A stretch of 49,665 nt of DNA. Source: a bacterium. Lineage in GTDB: Bacteria > SZUA-79 > Acidulodesulfobacterales > Acidulodesulfobacteraceae. Position 1 is the first letter of the stretch. Each line of letters begins with the position of its first letter. Below are positions 18,843-28,185 of this stretch, one piece after another. The notes below the pieces were generated by a model. The model saw only the letters and a program-made list of their open reading frames with translations. It did no database searches and was not told the DNA's origin. The DNA is taken from positions 1 through 49,665 of the forward strand of contig JAJYJN010000001.1 of assembly GCA_021789455.1 (NCBI GenBank). The letters are read 5' to 3'. The position numbers and the translations under genes were made by a program.

Positions 18843-19904
18843 ATGAAAACCAAGGTTGCAATTATAGGCTCAGGTCCAGCCGGCTCTTCGGCCGCGATAG
18901 CTTTATCCAAAAAAGGAATACCCAATATCTTAATAGACAAACGAAGAACTATAGGATTGCCTGTGCAGTGCGCCGAGTTTGTTTCTTCCGGCATAAGTTC
19001 CTACGTCGATATGAATTCATTGCTTTCCGCCGTAAACCAAAAAATACAATATATTTACATTAATGCAGGAAATAAAACTTATAAACACGCCGGCAGCGGC
19101 TATATTTTAAACAGGGATATTTTCGATTTAAATCTGTCGGAGAAAGCCGTGCAATTAGGTTCAAAATTGTTTGCGGGTTCAAGGGTTTATAAGATAGACA
19201 GACAAAAAAACTGTATAGAAGTGCTCGATGTTTTAGAAAAAATAGTATATGAAATTTATTATGATTACTTAATAATAGCGGCAGGTCCAAACAATATTTT
19301 TAAATCTTATAATTCCCATGGAGAATCTTATATTTATGCGCTGCAGATAAAAACGGAACTTTTAAGAAAATTAGATTCGGTGTTCTGTTATTTTAGGAAT
19401 TATATACCTTACGGCTACGGCTGGATTTTTCCTAAAGTCAATTATGCAAATGTGGGCATCGGCGTTGAAAAGCCTGTTTCCGATGTTAATCTTTCAGCTT
19501 GTTTAAAAAAGTTTGCCGATGAATTAAAAAGCGAAGGGCTTATAGGAAGCGAAGTTATAGAAAAAACATCCGGATTAGTTCCCGTATCGGGACTGAACGA
19601 TTTAATCTCTGGCAATATAGTTTTTTGCGGAGACGCCGCCGGTTTGACTCACCCGGTTACCGGAGCCGGCATTTTAAATGCAATAATATCCGGAAGTTTA
19701 GCGGGGGATTATGCGGCGGACAGCGTTAAGGCATCTAAAAATTTTTTAAACGATTATAAGGAAGAAATAGAGTCAATTTTTAAAAAGTCTTTTTTAACCG
19801 CTTGTGAAAAAAGGTATCGATTATATCCTTTAATGAACGACGAATACGGCATAAGCAAAAATATTAAGCTCCTATGGCCTTCTTTTGAAGAATATTACGT
19901 TTAA
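18843..19904 (+). CDS. Geranylgeranyl-reductase-family FAD-dependent oxidoreductase
   Basis: Flavoprotein of the geranylgeranyl reductase family (p-hydroxybenzoate hydroxylase superfamily). Family members reduce double bonds in isoprenoid chains. The N-terminal dinucleotide motif GSGPAGSSAA (residues 9-18), the QCAEF loop with its conserved cysteine near residue 40, and the FAD pyrophosphate motif GDAAGLTHPVTGAG (about 262-275) are clear. The 353 residues are slightly short. It begins 4 bases after the NHL gene. The polyprenyl diphosphate synthase two genes downstream makes a prenyl substrate plausible, such as a quinone side chain or lipid carrier. Other flavin-dependent reductions cannot be excluded. 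Confidence 0.8.
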   Translation: MKTKVAIIGSGPAGSSAAIALSKKGIPNILIDKRRTIGLPVQCAEFVSSGISSYVDMNSLLSAVNQKIQYIYINAGNKTYKHAGSGYILNRDIFDLNLSEKAVQLGSKLFAGSRVYKIDRQKNCIEVLDVLEKIVYEIYYDYLIIAAGPNNIFKSYNSHGESYIYALQIKTELLRKLDSVFCYFRNYIPYGYGWIFPKVNYANVGIGVEKPVSDVNLSACLKKFADELKSEGLIGSEVIEKTSGLVPVSGLNDLISGNIVFCGDAAGLTHPVTGAGILNAIISGSLAGDYAADSVKASKNFLNDYKEEIESIFKKSFLTACEKRYRLYPLMNDEYGISKNIKLLWPSFEEYYV

Positions 19905-20044
19905 ACGTTAAACCGCCCGATAAACCTTGTTTTATATCTCATAAAGAGTTAAAATTAATAAATCGGCAAATTTTTTACTAAGAAAATATAAATATCTTAG
20001 ACATGATATGCGCTAAGGAAAATATTAATAATAGCTTATAAATA

Positions 20045-21403
20045 ATGTATAAATGCAAAAACTGCGGCGCCGTTTCTTTAAAATGGGTAGGTAGATGCCC
20101 TGAATGCCATAGTTTTAATACTATGGAAGAAGTTATAGCGGGTGAAAATAAGCCTAAGATTGTAAAGTTTAAAAAAACTCCTCCATCTGTTTCGCCTGCC
20201 ACGGTTTTAGACTGGCAAAATTTCCAAAATGTAGCAAGAATAACAACAGGAATAAAAGAATTCGATTTATCGGTCGGTTCGGGGCTGGTAGCCGGACAGA
20301 GCATTCTTATAGGCGGAGAACCCGGAATAGGAAAATCTACGCTTATGCTTCAAGTTGCCGAAAAAATTTCCCTGTCCGGGCTTAATACTTTATATATTTC
20401 CACGGAAGAATCGTTAAACCAGATTATTTTAAGAGCAAAAAGATTAAAAATAGATTCTAAATCCCTTTTTTTTCAAGCGCTTAACGATATTAACGAGATT
20501 TTATATTCTATAGAAAACGGAAATTACGGTTTTGTAATAATAGATTCGATTCAGCGCATAACTATTCCTCAGTCCGATTCTGCTTATGGTAGCGTCAACG
20601 GATTGAGGGAAATAGCCCATGAGATTACGTCGCTGTGTCTGAAAAAAAATTGCGGAGTTTTTCTTGTATGCCATGTTACTAAAGAAGGGGGGTTTGCCGG
20701 ACCAAAAACGTTAGAACATATAGTGGATACGGTTCTGTATTTTGATTCAAGTAAAAGAGATTCATATAGGATTTTAAGATGTTATAAAAACAGGTTCGGT
20801 TCTACGGACGAAGTAGGAATATATGAAATGTCGGAAAACGGGTTAAAAGTGGTTAAAAATCCGTCGGCTTATTTTACTTCCGAAAGACAGCCGGATTCGC
20901 CGGGTTCGGTTGTAGTGCCGTGCTTAGAAGGAACGAGGGCGATGCTGGTCGAAGTGCAGGCTCTTGTAGTTCCGTCTTATATGCCCGTTCCTAAAAGAGT
21001 TTGTCTAGGCATAGATTCCGGCAGAGTTTCTATTATTTCCGCCGTACTTGAAAAAAAAGAAGGAATAAAACTTTCATCAAAAGAAATTTACGTTAAAATA
21101 TTCGGAGGCATAAACGTTCAAGAGCCTGCCGTCGATTTGCCGGTAGCTCTTTCGATAACTTCAAGCTACTTGGAAAAACCGCTTCCTCCAAATTTTATAG
21201 CCTTTGGGGAGGTAGGATTGACGGGGGAAGTCAGGGGCGTCGGCAATCCCTCTGCAAGGATAAAAGAGGCGTTAAATATGGGTTTTTCCGATGTTTTGCT
21301 TCCTCAATCCAACGTTAAAGACGTAAAAGACGTTAAGGGCATTTCCGCCGTAAATCTTCATCCTTTAACAAAATTAAAAAAAATTATTGAATATTTAGTC
21401 TAA
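20045..21403 (+). CDS. radA: DNA repair protein RadA (branch migration helicase)
   Basis: RecA-like ATPase that drives branch migration in recombinational repair. The N-terminal zinc finger has C4, C7, C18 and C21. Walker A is GEPGIGKST (residues 91-99), the RadA-specific KNRFG motif is at 248-252, and the C-terminal Lon-like domain follows from about residue 270. The 452 residues are typical. The start has no clear ribosome site. The 140-base gap before it (19905-20044) is AT-rich, and I see no gene or firm promoter there. Its presence among amino-acid and isoprenoid genes is probably positional. Confidence 0.96.
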   Translation: MYKCKNCGAVSLKWVGRCPECHSFNTMEEVIAGENKPKIVKFKKTPPSVSPATVLDWQNFQNVARITTGIKEFDLSVGSGLVAGQSILIGGEPGIGKSTLMLQVAEKISLSGLNTLYISTEESLNQIILRAKRLKIDSKSLFFQALNDINEILYSIENGNYGFVIIDSIQRITIPQSDSAYGSVNGLREIAHEITSLCLKKNCGVFLVCHVTKEGGFAGPKTLEHIVDTVLYFDSSKRDSYRILRCYKNRFGSTDEVGIYEMSENGLKVVKNPSAYFTSERQPDSPGSVVVPCLEGTRAMLVEVQALVVPSYMPVPKRVCLGIDSGRVSIISAVLEKKEGIKLSSKEIYVKIFGGINVQEPAVDLPVALSITSSYLEKPLPPNFIAFGEVGLTGEVRGVGNPSARIKEALNMGFSDVLLPQSNVKDVKDVKGISAVNLHPLTKLKKIIEYLV

Positions 21404-21470
21404 CTGAAATAAAATAAACGTCAGGCAGTTAATAAAATAATTAATTAAAAAATAAAAAAGAGAATCTATT

Positions 21471-22439
21471 TTGCAAAATATTTCTTTCGATTATATAGAA
21501 AACGAATTAGAAAAAGTAGAAGAGCAGTTCGAAAAACATCTTATAACGGAAACGCCTTTAATACATAAGGTTGCCGAATATGTCATTTCAAGCGGAGGGA
21601 AAAGAATACGTCCTATACTTCTTATCGTAGCTTCAAAATTATGCGGTTACGACGGGAACGACCATATTTCGCTTGCGGCCGTAATAGAATTTATTCATAC
21701 GGCTACCTTGCTTCACGACGACGTCGTAGATAATGCTCCATTAAGAAGGGGTAAGGCATCCGCGAATACAATTTTTGGAAACGAAGCCGCCGTTCTTGTA
21801 GGAGATTATTTATTTGCCAAATCTTTTAAAGTCTTGTCGGATATTAATAATATAAAAGTTATAAAGTCTTATTCCGACGCTACTACCCTTATGGCGGAGG
21901 GAGAAGTAAAAGAATTAGTTAAAACTGCGGATATAAAAACCGGCGAAAAAGATTATTTAGATATAATTATTAAAAAAACCGCCGTTCTTTTTGCATGTGC
22001 TTCCGAAGTCGGCGCCATAATTGCCGGCAAAGAAGAAAAATGTGCAAAAAAACTTTACGATTACGGCTTGAATATAGGAATTGCTTTTCAGCTTATGGAC
22101 GATGCGTTAGACTATATTTCGGATAAAGAGTTCGGTAAATTTATAGGAAACGATTTAAAAGAAGGGAAACTCACGCTTCCGCTGATACATGCTATAGAAA
22201 GGGCAAGTCAAGACGAAAAAGAAGTTATCACTAATATAATTTATAAAAAAAGGCTGGCATCCAAGGATCTTAGAACGGTTTTGTCGTTGGTTAAAAGTTA
22301 CGGTTCTATCGACTATACTATATCGAAGGCAAAAGATGCGATAAAAAAAGCAAAAAAGAATCTTGATATATTTCCGGACTCAAAGTATAAAAACAGTTTA
22401 ATAGATATTGCAGATTATATAATAGACAGGAAATTATAA
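21471..22439 (+). CDS. Polyprenyl diphosphate synthase, long chain (TTG start)
   Basis: Trans-isoprenyl diphosphate synthase, probably octaprenyl or a similar length for a quinone side chain. The first aspartate-rich motif is D83-D84-x-x-D87 (HDDVVDNAPLRRG) and the second is QLMDDALDY. GGKRIRP (about residues 42-48) binds isopentenyl diphosphate. Small residues before the first motif (THTATL-type helix, A78) fit a long product. The frame begins with TTG at 21471 and no in-frame ATG lies near it; the ribosome site (aagaga) is weak. lysA begins 3 bases after the stop, so the two are co-transcribed. Confidence 0.9.
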   Translation: MQNISFDYIENELEKVEEQFEKHLITETPLIHKVAEYVISSGGKRIRPILLIVASKLCGYDGNDHISLAAVIEFIHTATLLHDDVVDNAPLRRGKASANTIFGNEAAVLVGDYLFAKSFKVLSDINNIKVIKSYSDATTLMAEGEVKELVKTADIKTGEKDYLDIIIKKTAVLFACASEVGAIIAGKEEKCAKKLYDYGLNIGIAFQLMDDALDYISDKEFGKFIGNDLKEGKLTLPLIHAIERASQDEKEVITNIIYKKRLASKDLRTVLSLVKSYGSIDYTISKAKDAIKKAKKNLDIFPDSKYKNSLIDIADYIIDRKL

Positions 22440-22442
22440 CTT

Positions 22443-23699
22443 ATGAACGATTTTATTTTTAAAGAAAACCAACTTTATTGCGAAAACGTGCCCGTTAAGG
22501 AAATTGCCGGCAACGTCGGAACGCCGTTTTATCTATATTCGCTGGCTACTTTAAGAAGGCATTTTAACGTTTTCGACGAAAGTTCCAGAGTTTTAAATTC
22601 ATTAGTATGCTACAGCGTTAAAGCTAATTCAAACATCGCTATACTTAATTTTTTATTTAAAATGGGCTGGGGCGCGGATATAGTTTCCGGAGGAGAACTT
22701 TTCAGGGCAATTAAAGCTGGAGTAGATACGGGAAAAGTTGTATATTCCGGGGTAGGAAAGACTGAAGCCGAAATAGAATATGCGATCAAATCTAATATCC
22801 TTATGTTTAACGTGGAATCACTGCCCGAAGTTTTTCTTATCGATAAAGTAGCCGGCAGGTTAAATACGAAAGCAAGAATATCTTTCAGGATAAACCCGAA
22901 CGTCGATCCTAAAACGCATCCTTATATATCTACCGGCCTTAAGAAAAATAAATTCGGCATAAGCATAAAACATGCTGTTTCGGCGTACGAAACGGCAAAG
23001 GAATTGAAAAATATAGACGTAGTAGGGCTTGACTGCCATATAGGTTCGCAGTTGACAGAAATATCCCCGTTTAATGATGCCGTAGAAATAATAAAGGAAC
23101 TTCTCGACAGAATTACCGCTAAAGGTTTCGATATTAAATATCTGGATCTTGGAGGCGGACTCGGTATAACTTACGAAAATGAAATGCCGCCTCATCCTTC
23201 CACTTATATGAATTCTATTAAAAATATATTAAAAAGTTACGACGGAAAGGTTATTTTCGAACCGGGCAGATTAATAGTCGGAAACGGCGGAATATTTGTC
23301 GCTAAAGTTACATACGTCAAAGATACCGGAAGTAAAAACTTTATAATAACCGACGGGGGAATGAACGATTTAATCAGGCCGGCTCTATATGAGGCGTATC
23401 ATGAAATAGTGCCGGTTATAAAAAAAGAAGGGCCTAAAATTAAAGCAGATATAGTAGGTCCTATTTGCGAATCCGCCGATTTTTTCGGAAAAGACAGAGT
23501 TTTAAATTCGGTTTCGGATGGAGATTTAATTGCGGTATTCAGCGCAGGCGCTTATGGTTTTTCGATGTCTTCCAACTATAACTCAAGGCCAAGGGCTACA
23601 GAAGTACTCGTCGATAAAGATAATTTTTATGTAATTAGAAATCGCGAAACCTATGAGGATTTAATAGATAAAGAAATTATACCGGAAAACATAAAATAA
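22443..23699 (+). CDS. lysA: Diaminopimelate decarboxylase
   Basis: PLP enzyme of the alanine racemase fold, making L-lysine from meso-diaminopimelate. The Schiff-base lysine is K60 (CYSVKANSN). HIGSQ, the glycine-rich LDLGGGLGI, FEPGRLIVGN and the substrate loop ICESADFFGKDR complete the active site. The 418 residues are typical. It is followed by dapA and dapB, a known deltaproteobacterial order downstream of argH. The same gene set supplies meso-diaminopimelate for peptidoglycan. Confidence 0.96.
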   Translation: MNDFIFKENQLYCENVPVKEIAGNVGTPFYLYSLATLRRHFNVFDESSRVLNSLVCYSVKANSNIAILNFLFKMGWGADIVSGGELFRAIKAGVDTGKVVYSGVGKTEAEIEYAIKSNILMFNVESLPEVFLIDKVAGRLNTKARISFRINPNVDPKTHPYISTGLKKNKFGISIKHAVSAYETAKELKNIDVVGLDCHIGSQLTEISPFNDAVEIIKELLDRITAKGFDIKYLDLGGGLGITYENEMPPHPSTYMNSIKNILKSYDGKVIFEPGRLIVGNGGIFVAKVTYVKDTGSKNFIITDGGMNDLIRPALYEAYHEIVPVIKKEGPKIKADIVGPICESADFFGKDRVLNSVSDGDLIAVFSAGAYGFSMSSNYNSRPRATEVLVDKDNFYVIRNRETYEDLIDKEIIPENIK

Positions 23700-23727
23700 T
23701 CAGATATTGCTTTGTACATAGCCATTA

Positions 23728-23755
23728 GTCATTGCGAGCCTCAGCGAAGCGATAT
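23728..23755 (+). repeat. REP-like fragment before dapA
   Basis: GTCATTGCGAGC followed by GCGAAGCGAT resembles the CATTGCGAG…GCGAAGCAAT palindromic repeats scattered through many bacterial genomes. Only one shortened copy is seen here, in the 90-base lysA-dapA gap. Recognition is from memory of that repeat type, not from an alignment. Confidence 0.4.
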
Positions 23756-23789
23756 TTTTTAACAAATAAATAAAAAAGGAGTTTTAAAT

Positions 23790-24665
23790 ATGTTTAAAGG
23801 AGTTTTCACGGCAATAGTAACGCCTTTTAAAGGCGGCAAAATAGACGAAAAAGCGCTTAGAAAACTGATAGAATTTCAGATAGAAAACGGAGCGGCGGGA
23901 ATTGTTGCGTGCGGAAGCACCGGCGAATCGGCTACGCTTTCGTTTGAAGAGCATATAGACGTTATTAGGATTGCTGCCGAAGCGGCTGAAGGCAAAATTA
24001 AAGTTATAGCCGGAACCGGTTCTAATAATACGGTAGAAGCCGTTCATCTTGCAAAAGCTGCAGAAAAGTTTAAAATAGACGGACATTTGCAAATTACTCC
24101 TTATTATAATAAACCTACGCAGGAGGGGCTTTTCCTTCACTTTAAAACGGTAGCCGCCAGTTGTTCCAAACCTGTAATTCTTTATAACGTTCCTACCAGA
24201 ACGGCGGTCAATATTCTTCCCGAAACGGTATTGAGGCTTGCAGAAATTGACAATATAACAGGAATTAAAGAAGCAAGCGGTTCTTTGGAGCAGGCAACGG
24301 CTATTTTGAGAAAAGCGCCTGAGAAATTTTGCGTTTTATCCGGCGATGATGCGCTTACCCTTCCGATAATTGCCGTAGGCGGCGGCGGCGTTATCTCGAC
24401 GGTTTCAAACATTGTGCCTAAAGATATGTCTCTTATGACGGATTATGCGTTAAAAGGAGACCTTAAGTCTGCAAGGAGGCTTAATTTTAAACTACTTCCG
24501 CTTATTCATGCAATGTTTATAGAAACTAATCCTATACCGGTAAAAAAAGCTTTAAACATAATGGGATTTATTGAAAATGAAATAAGGCTGCCTTTATCGG
24601 AAGCATCCGGCGGCAGTATAGATAAAATAAAAACAGCCTTAAAAGAATACGGGATACTGCAATAA
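23790..24665 (+). CDS. dapA: 4-hydroxy-tetrahydrodipicolinate synthase
   Basis: First committed step of diaminopimelate/lysine synthesis, condensing pyruvate with aspartate semialdehyde. The Schiff-base lysine is K160 (GIKEASG). Y132 in LYNVPTRT and the CGSTGES loop (about residues 41-47) complete the catalytic triad region. The 291 residues fit the family. A strong AAGGAG ribosome site precedes the ATG. The stop overlaps the dapB start by one base, so translation is coupled. Confidence 0.96.
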   Translation: MFKGVFTAIVTPFKGGKIDEKALRKLIEFQIENGAAGIVACGSTGESATLSFEEHIDVIRIAAEAAEGKIKVIAGTGSNNTVEAVHLAKAAEKFKIDGHLQITPYYNKPTQEGLFLHFKTVAASCSKPVILYNVPTRTAVNILPETVLRLAEIDNITGIKEASGSLEQATAILRKAPEKFCVLSGDDALTLPIIAVGGGGVISTVSNIVPKDMSLMTDYALKGDLKSARRLNFKLLPLIHAMFIETNPIPVKKALNIMGFIENEIRLPLSEASGGSIDKIKTALKEYGILQ

Positions 24666-25510
24666 TGGAAAAAAAGGGTATATTAGTTTGCGGGAGCAAA
24701 GGGAGAATGGGGAATGCTATAATCTCCGTTCTTTCCGATTATCCGGATTTATTATTTATAGGCGGCATAGATTCAAATTATGCCGAAGATGAAACAACAG
24801 TTTCGCCTCTTAAAGATTTAACCGAATTAGAAATCAATAAAGTTTCGGCAGGAAAATTTTTAACTTTAAAAGAAGCTCTTCATTTAACCGCCGCAATTAA
24901 GAAAAAAGTCGTTATAGATTTCACGTCTAAAAGCGCATCATTGATACATGCGGAAGAGGCGGCGCTTTATAATGTTCCTATCGTTATCGGTTCTACCGGA
25001 TTTTCGGAAAACGATTTAAAAACGGTAGAAGATTACGGAAAACGTATTCCTATTGTTTTGTCCGGCAATATGAGCTTAGGAATTAACGTTTTAATGAATA
25101 TCGTTTATGATGCGTCAAAATATCTTGGAATAAATTACGATTGTGAAATAATAGAAATGCACCATAAAAAGAAAAAAGACGCTCCAAGCGGAACTGCTAA
25201 AATGCTTGCGGAATCGATAGCTAAACAGAGGCATATTGATCTTGCGGAAAAAGCAGTTTACGGCAGGTGTGGAGACGTAGGAGAAAGAAAAAAAGACGAA
25301 ATAGGCATATTTTCGGTAAGAGCCGGAGATATAATAGGAGAACACAAGGTAATATTTGCCGGAAACGAAGAAATAATAGAAATTACGCATAAGGCAGTAT
25401 CCAGAAATAATTTTGCGCGCGGCGCAATTAAAGCGGCTGTATGGCTTAGCGATAAAAACAAAGGATTTTACGATATGAGAGACGTTTTGGGGTTGAACAA
25501 ATATGAATAA
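24665..25510 (+). CDS. dapB: 4-hydroxy-tetrahydrodipicolinate reductase
   Basis: NAD(P)H-dependent reductase following DapA. The nucleotide motif is GSKGRMG (residues 10-16). The substrate and catalytic motif [13 protein letters not shown] (about 160-172) contains the family's histidine pair and lysine. The 281 residues are a little above the usual 265-270, owing to extra sequence in the nucleotide-binding half (about 45-75). It overlaps dapA by 1 base and pyrG by 8 bases. Confidence 0.95.
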   Translation: MEKKGILVCGSKGRMGNAIISVLSDYPDLLFIGGIDSNYAEDETTVSPLKDLTELEINKVSAGKFLTLKEALHLTAAIKKKVVIDFTSKSASLIHAEEAALYNVPIVIGSTGFSENDLKTVEDYGKRIPIVLSGNMSLGINVLMNIVYDASKYLGINYDCEIIEMHHKKKKDAPSGTAKMLAESIAKQRHIDLAEKAVYGRCGDVGERKKDEIGIFSVRAGDIIGEHKVIFAGNEEIIEITHKAVSRNNFARGAIKAAVWLSDKNKGFYDMRDVLGLNKYE

Positions 25511-27287
25511 GACAAAGTATATATTTATAACGGGCGGTGTCGTTTCAAGTCTTGGGAAAGGCATTGCGGCTTCATCCATAGGAGCTCTTCTTGAAGCAAG
25601 GGGGCTTAATATAACAATGCAGAAGCTTGACCCATATATAAACGTAGATCCGGGAACTATGAATCCTTTTCAGCACGGAGAGGTTTTTGTTACCGACGAC
25701 GGAGCCGAAACCGACCTTGATCTCGGCCATTACGAAAGATTTACGTCGCTTTCTCTTACAAAAAAGAACAACTTAACAAGCGGACAGGTTTACGATGCCG
25801 TTATCAGCAACGAAAGAAAAGGAGCTTATCTCGGCAAAACCGTTCAAGTAATTCCGCATATAACAGACGAAATAAAAAAAAGAATAATCGAAGCTTCCGA
25901 AGGCAAAGACGTTGCGATTATAGAAATAGGCGGAACGGTAGGCGACATAGAAAGCCTTCCTTTTCTTGAGGCTATAAGACAGTTTAAATTAGACAAAGGC
26001 AAAGACGACGTTCTTTATATTCATCTAACGCTAGTTCCGTTTATAAAAACGGCAGACGAGCTTAAAACAAAGCCGACCCAGCATTCCGTTAAAGAATTGA
26101 GGGCTATAGGCATAGAACCTTCGATTATAATATGCAGGGCGGACAGAGTTTTGCCGCAGGATATAAGGGAAAAAATAGCTCTTTTCTGCAACGTCGAAGC
26201 AGATGCGGTTATTACCGCTAAAGACGAAGAGAGCATTTACGACGTTCCGCTTTCCCTTCACGAAGAAAAACTCGATTCAAAAATAATAGAATACTTGAAT
26301 ATATGGGCTAAATCTCCGGATTTAAACGCATGGACTAATATATCCAATACTTTAAAAACGCTTAAAAATTTAGTTACTATAGCCGTAGTAGGGAAATACG
26401 TAAATCTTAAAGAATCTTATAAAAGCTTAAACGAAAGTCTTATTCACGGCGGTCTTGCCAATAACGTTAGCGTAAATATAAAATATATCAATTCCGAAGA
26501 TTTAGAAGGAGACGACTGGAAGGATAACCTTAAAGAATTAGAAGGATGTTCGGGCATACTGGTTCCGGGCGGTTTTGGTTCCCGCGGCATTAGCGGAATG
26601 TTGAGGGCAATTAATTATGCAAGAACCAACAATATTCCTTATTTCGGAATATGCCTCGGAATGCAGCTTATGACGGTAGAATATGCAAAAAACGTGTTGG
26701 GTTTGAAAGACGCAAATTCCTACGAGTTCGACGAAATTACGCCGGATCCGGTAATCAGCATAATGGACGACCAGAAGGATATCGGCAATATGGGCGGAAC
26801 TATGAGATTAGGCGCATATCCATGCGTAATATCTAAAAATACGCTTGCCTATCAAATTTATTATAAAAACAATAAAAAATATCCGGCTAACAATAAAAAC
26901 TGCGTAAAGTTGAATCATGACGGAAACATTATTATAAGCGAAAGACACAGGCACAGGTTTGAATTTAACAATAAATACAGAGAAAAATTTAAAACTTCCG
27001 GTTTTGTTTTTTCAGGGACGTCGCCGGATGATAAACTTATAGAAATTTGCGAGATTAAAGACCATCCGTGGTATATAGGGTGCCAGTTTCATCCGGAATT
27101 CAAATCTTCGCCGCTGTATCCCCATCCGCTGTTCAGGGAATTTATTGCGGCAGCGGTTAAATATTCGAATAATTTATTATCGATTCAGCCTAAGGTTAAA
27201 GTTAAGATTAAAGCTAAACATAATATGACGAAAGCAGTCGATAAATTAAATAAAAATAAAAGGAAAAGCAAAAACACGCCTGTTTAA
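25503..27287 (+). CDS. pyrG: CTP synthase
   Basis: Converts UTP to CTP using glutamine and ATP. The N-terminal synthetase domain begins with [12 protein letters not shown] (about residues 8-19) and has [20 protein letters not shown]. The C-terminal class I amidotransferase has the nucleophile motif GICLGMQ and the QFHPEF histidine/glutamate site. The 594 residues exceed the usual 530-550. There is an insert of about 20 residues before the ERHRHR loop, and a C-terminal tail of about 45 residues rich in Lys and Asn. It overlaps dapB by 8 bases and precedes kdsA, as in the pyrG–kdsA pairing of many Gram-negatives. Confidence 0.96.
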   Translation: MNKTKYIFITGGVVSSLGKGIAASSIGALLEARGLNITMQKLDPYINVDPGTMNPFQHGEVFVTDDGAETDLDLGHYERFTSLSLTKKNNLTSGQVYDAVISNERKGAYLGKTVQVIPHITDEIKKRIIEASEGKDVAIIEIGGTVGDIESLPFLEAIRQFKLDKGKDDVLYIHLTLVPFIKTADELKTKPTQHSVKELRAIGIEPSIIICRADRVLPQDIREKIALFCNVEADAVITAKDEESIYDVPLSLHEEKLDSKIIEYLNIWAKSPDLNAWTNISNTLKTLKNLVTIAVVGKYVNLKESYKSLNESLIHGGLANNVSVNIKYINSEDLEGDDWKDNLKELEGCSGILVPGGFGSRGISGMLRAINYARTNNIPYFGICLGMQLMTVEYAKNVLGLKDANSYEFDEITPDPVISIMDDQKDIGNMGGTMRLGAYPCVISKNTLAYQIYYKNNKKYPANNKNCVKLNHDGNIIISERHRHRFEFNNKYREKFKTSGFVFSGTSPDDKLIEICEIKDHPWYIGCQFHPEFKSSPLYPHPLFREFIAAAVKYSNNLLSIQPKVKVKIKAKHNMTKAVDKLNKNKRKSKNTPV

Positions 27288-27338
27288 AATATTATTTAAA
27301 TTTTTCCAGCATTTTCGCATAAATTAAAATTAAACGAT

Positions 27339-28181
27339 ATGAAAAAAATAAATGTTTTTACAAAAGAAGATTTAACATCGGAATTAAAATTTAAATTTAA
27401 TAACGACTATCCTTTTGTAATTGCCGGCCCCTGCGTAATAGAGGATGCCGCCGCCATGGACGATATAGTTTCGACGTTGAAGGAATATTCCAGAGAACTA
27501 AATTTTAATCTTATTTTTAAGGCTTCTTACGATAAAGCAAACAGAACGTCGGTTAATTCTTTCAGGGGTCCCGGCATAGATAAAGGTTTAAAAATATTAA
27601 GCGATATTAAAGCGAAATATGACGTTCCTATATTAAGCGACGTTCATAGCGCAAAAGAGGCCGAAATTGCGGGCGGCGTTCTCGACGTTATACAGATACC
27701 TGCTTTTTTGTGCCGTCAAACCGATATTATTTTAGAAGCGGCAAAAACAGGAAAAGTAATTAACGTTAAGAAAGGTCAGTTTATGGCGCCATGGGATACG
27801 AAATTTATAGTAGAAAAAATTGCGTCGGTAGAAAATTATAAGGTGATTTTGACCGAAAGAGGGGTAAGTTTCGGCTATAATAATCTTGTCGTAGATTTCA
27901 GGTCTATTCCCGTAATGAAAGAAACCGGAGCACTCGTAGTTTTCGATGCTACGCACAGCGTCCAACTGCCTGGGGGAGGGGGCTCAGTTTCTTCTGGAAA
28001 CAGGGAATACGTTATGCCGCTTGCAAGGGCGGCAGCAGCGGCAGGAGTCGACGGTTTGTTTTTTGAAGTCCACACCGATCCGCCGAGAGCTTTAAGCGAT
28101 TCCGCAAATTCCGTTTATTTGAGCTCATTTAAGGATAATTTAAAAAATATTCTGGAAATATCTAAATATAGTAAAATATAA
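27339..28181 (+). CDS. kdsA: 3-deoxy-8-phosphooctulonate (Kdo-8-P) synthase
   Basis: Condenses phosphoenolpyruvate with arabinose 5-phosphate to make Kdo 8-phosphate for the LPS core. IAGPCVIE (about residues 28-35), FKASYDKANRTS (about 64-75) and the FDATHSVQLPGG segment (about 206-217) are diagnostic. The 280 residues are normal. It lacks an obvious ribosome site. It leads the Kdo/LPS-export cluster and is 4 bases from kdsD. Confidence 0.96.
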   Translation: MKKINVFTKEDLTSELKFKFNNDYPFVIAGPCVIEDAAAMDDIVSTLKEYSRELNFNLIFKASYDKANRTSVNSFRGPGIDKGLKILSDIKAKYDVPILSDVHSAKEAEIAGGVLDVIQIPAFLCRQTDIILEAAKTGKVINVKKGQFMAPWDTKFIVEKIASVENYKVILTERGVSFGYNNLVVDFRSIPVMKETGALVVFDATHSVQLPGGGGSVSSGNREYVMPLARAAAAAGVDGLFFEVHTDPPRALSDSANSVYLSSFKDNLKNILEISKYSKI

Positions 28182-28185
28182 AAAA

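Noticed and set aside
19893..19912. ACGTTTAAACGT palindrome at the end of the flavoprotein gene
   Set aside because: It is only 12 bases, it spans the stop codon, and it has no T-run; likely chance in an AT-rich sequence.
25115..25579. 154-residue minus-strand frame opposite dapB/pyrG
   Set aside because: It is a shadow of two overlapping conserved genes; the Phe/Tyr/Ser-rich composition is typical of antisense translation.
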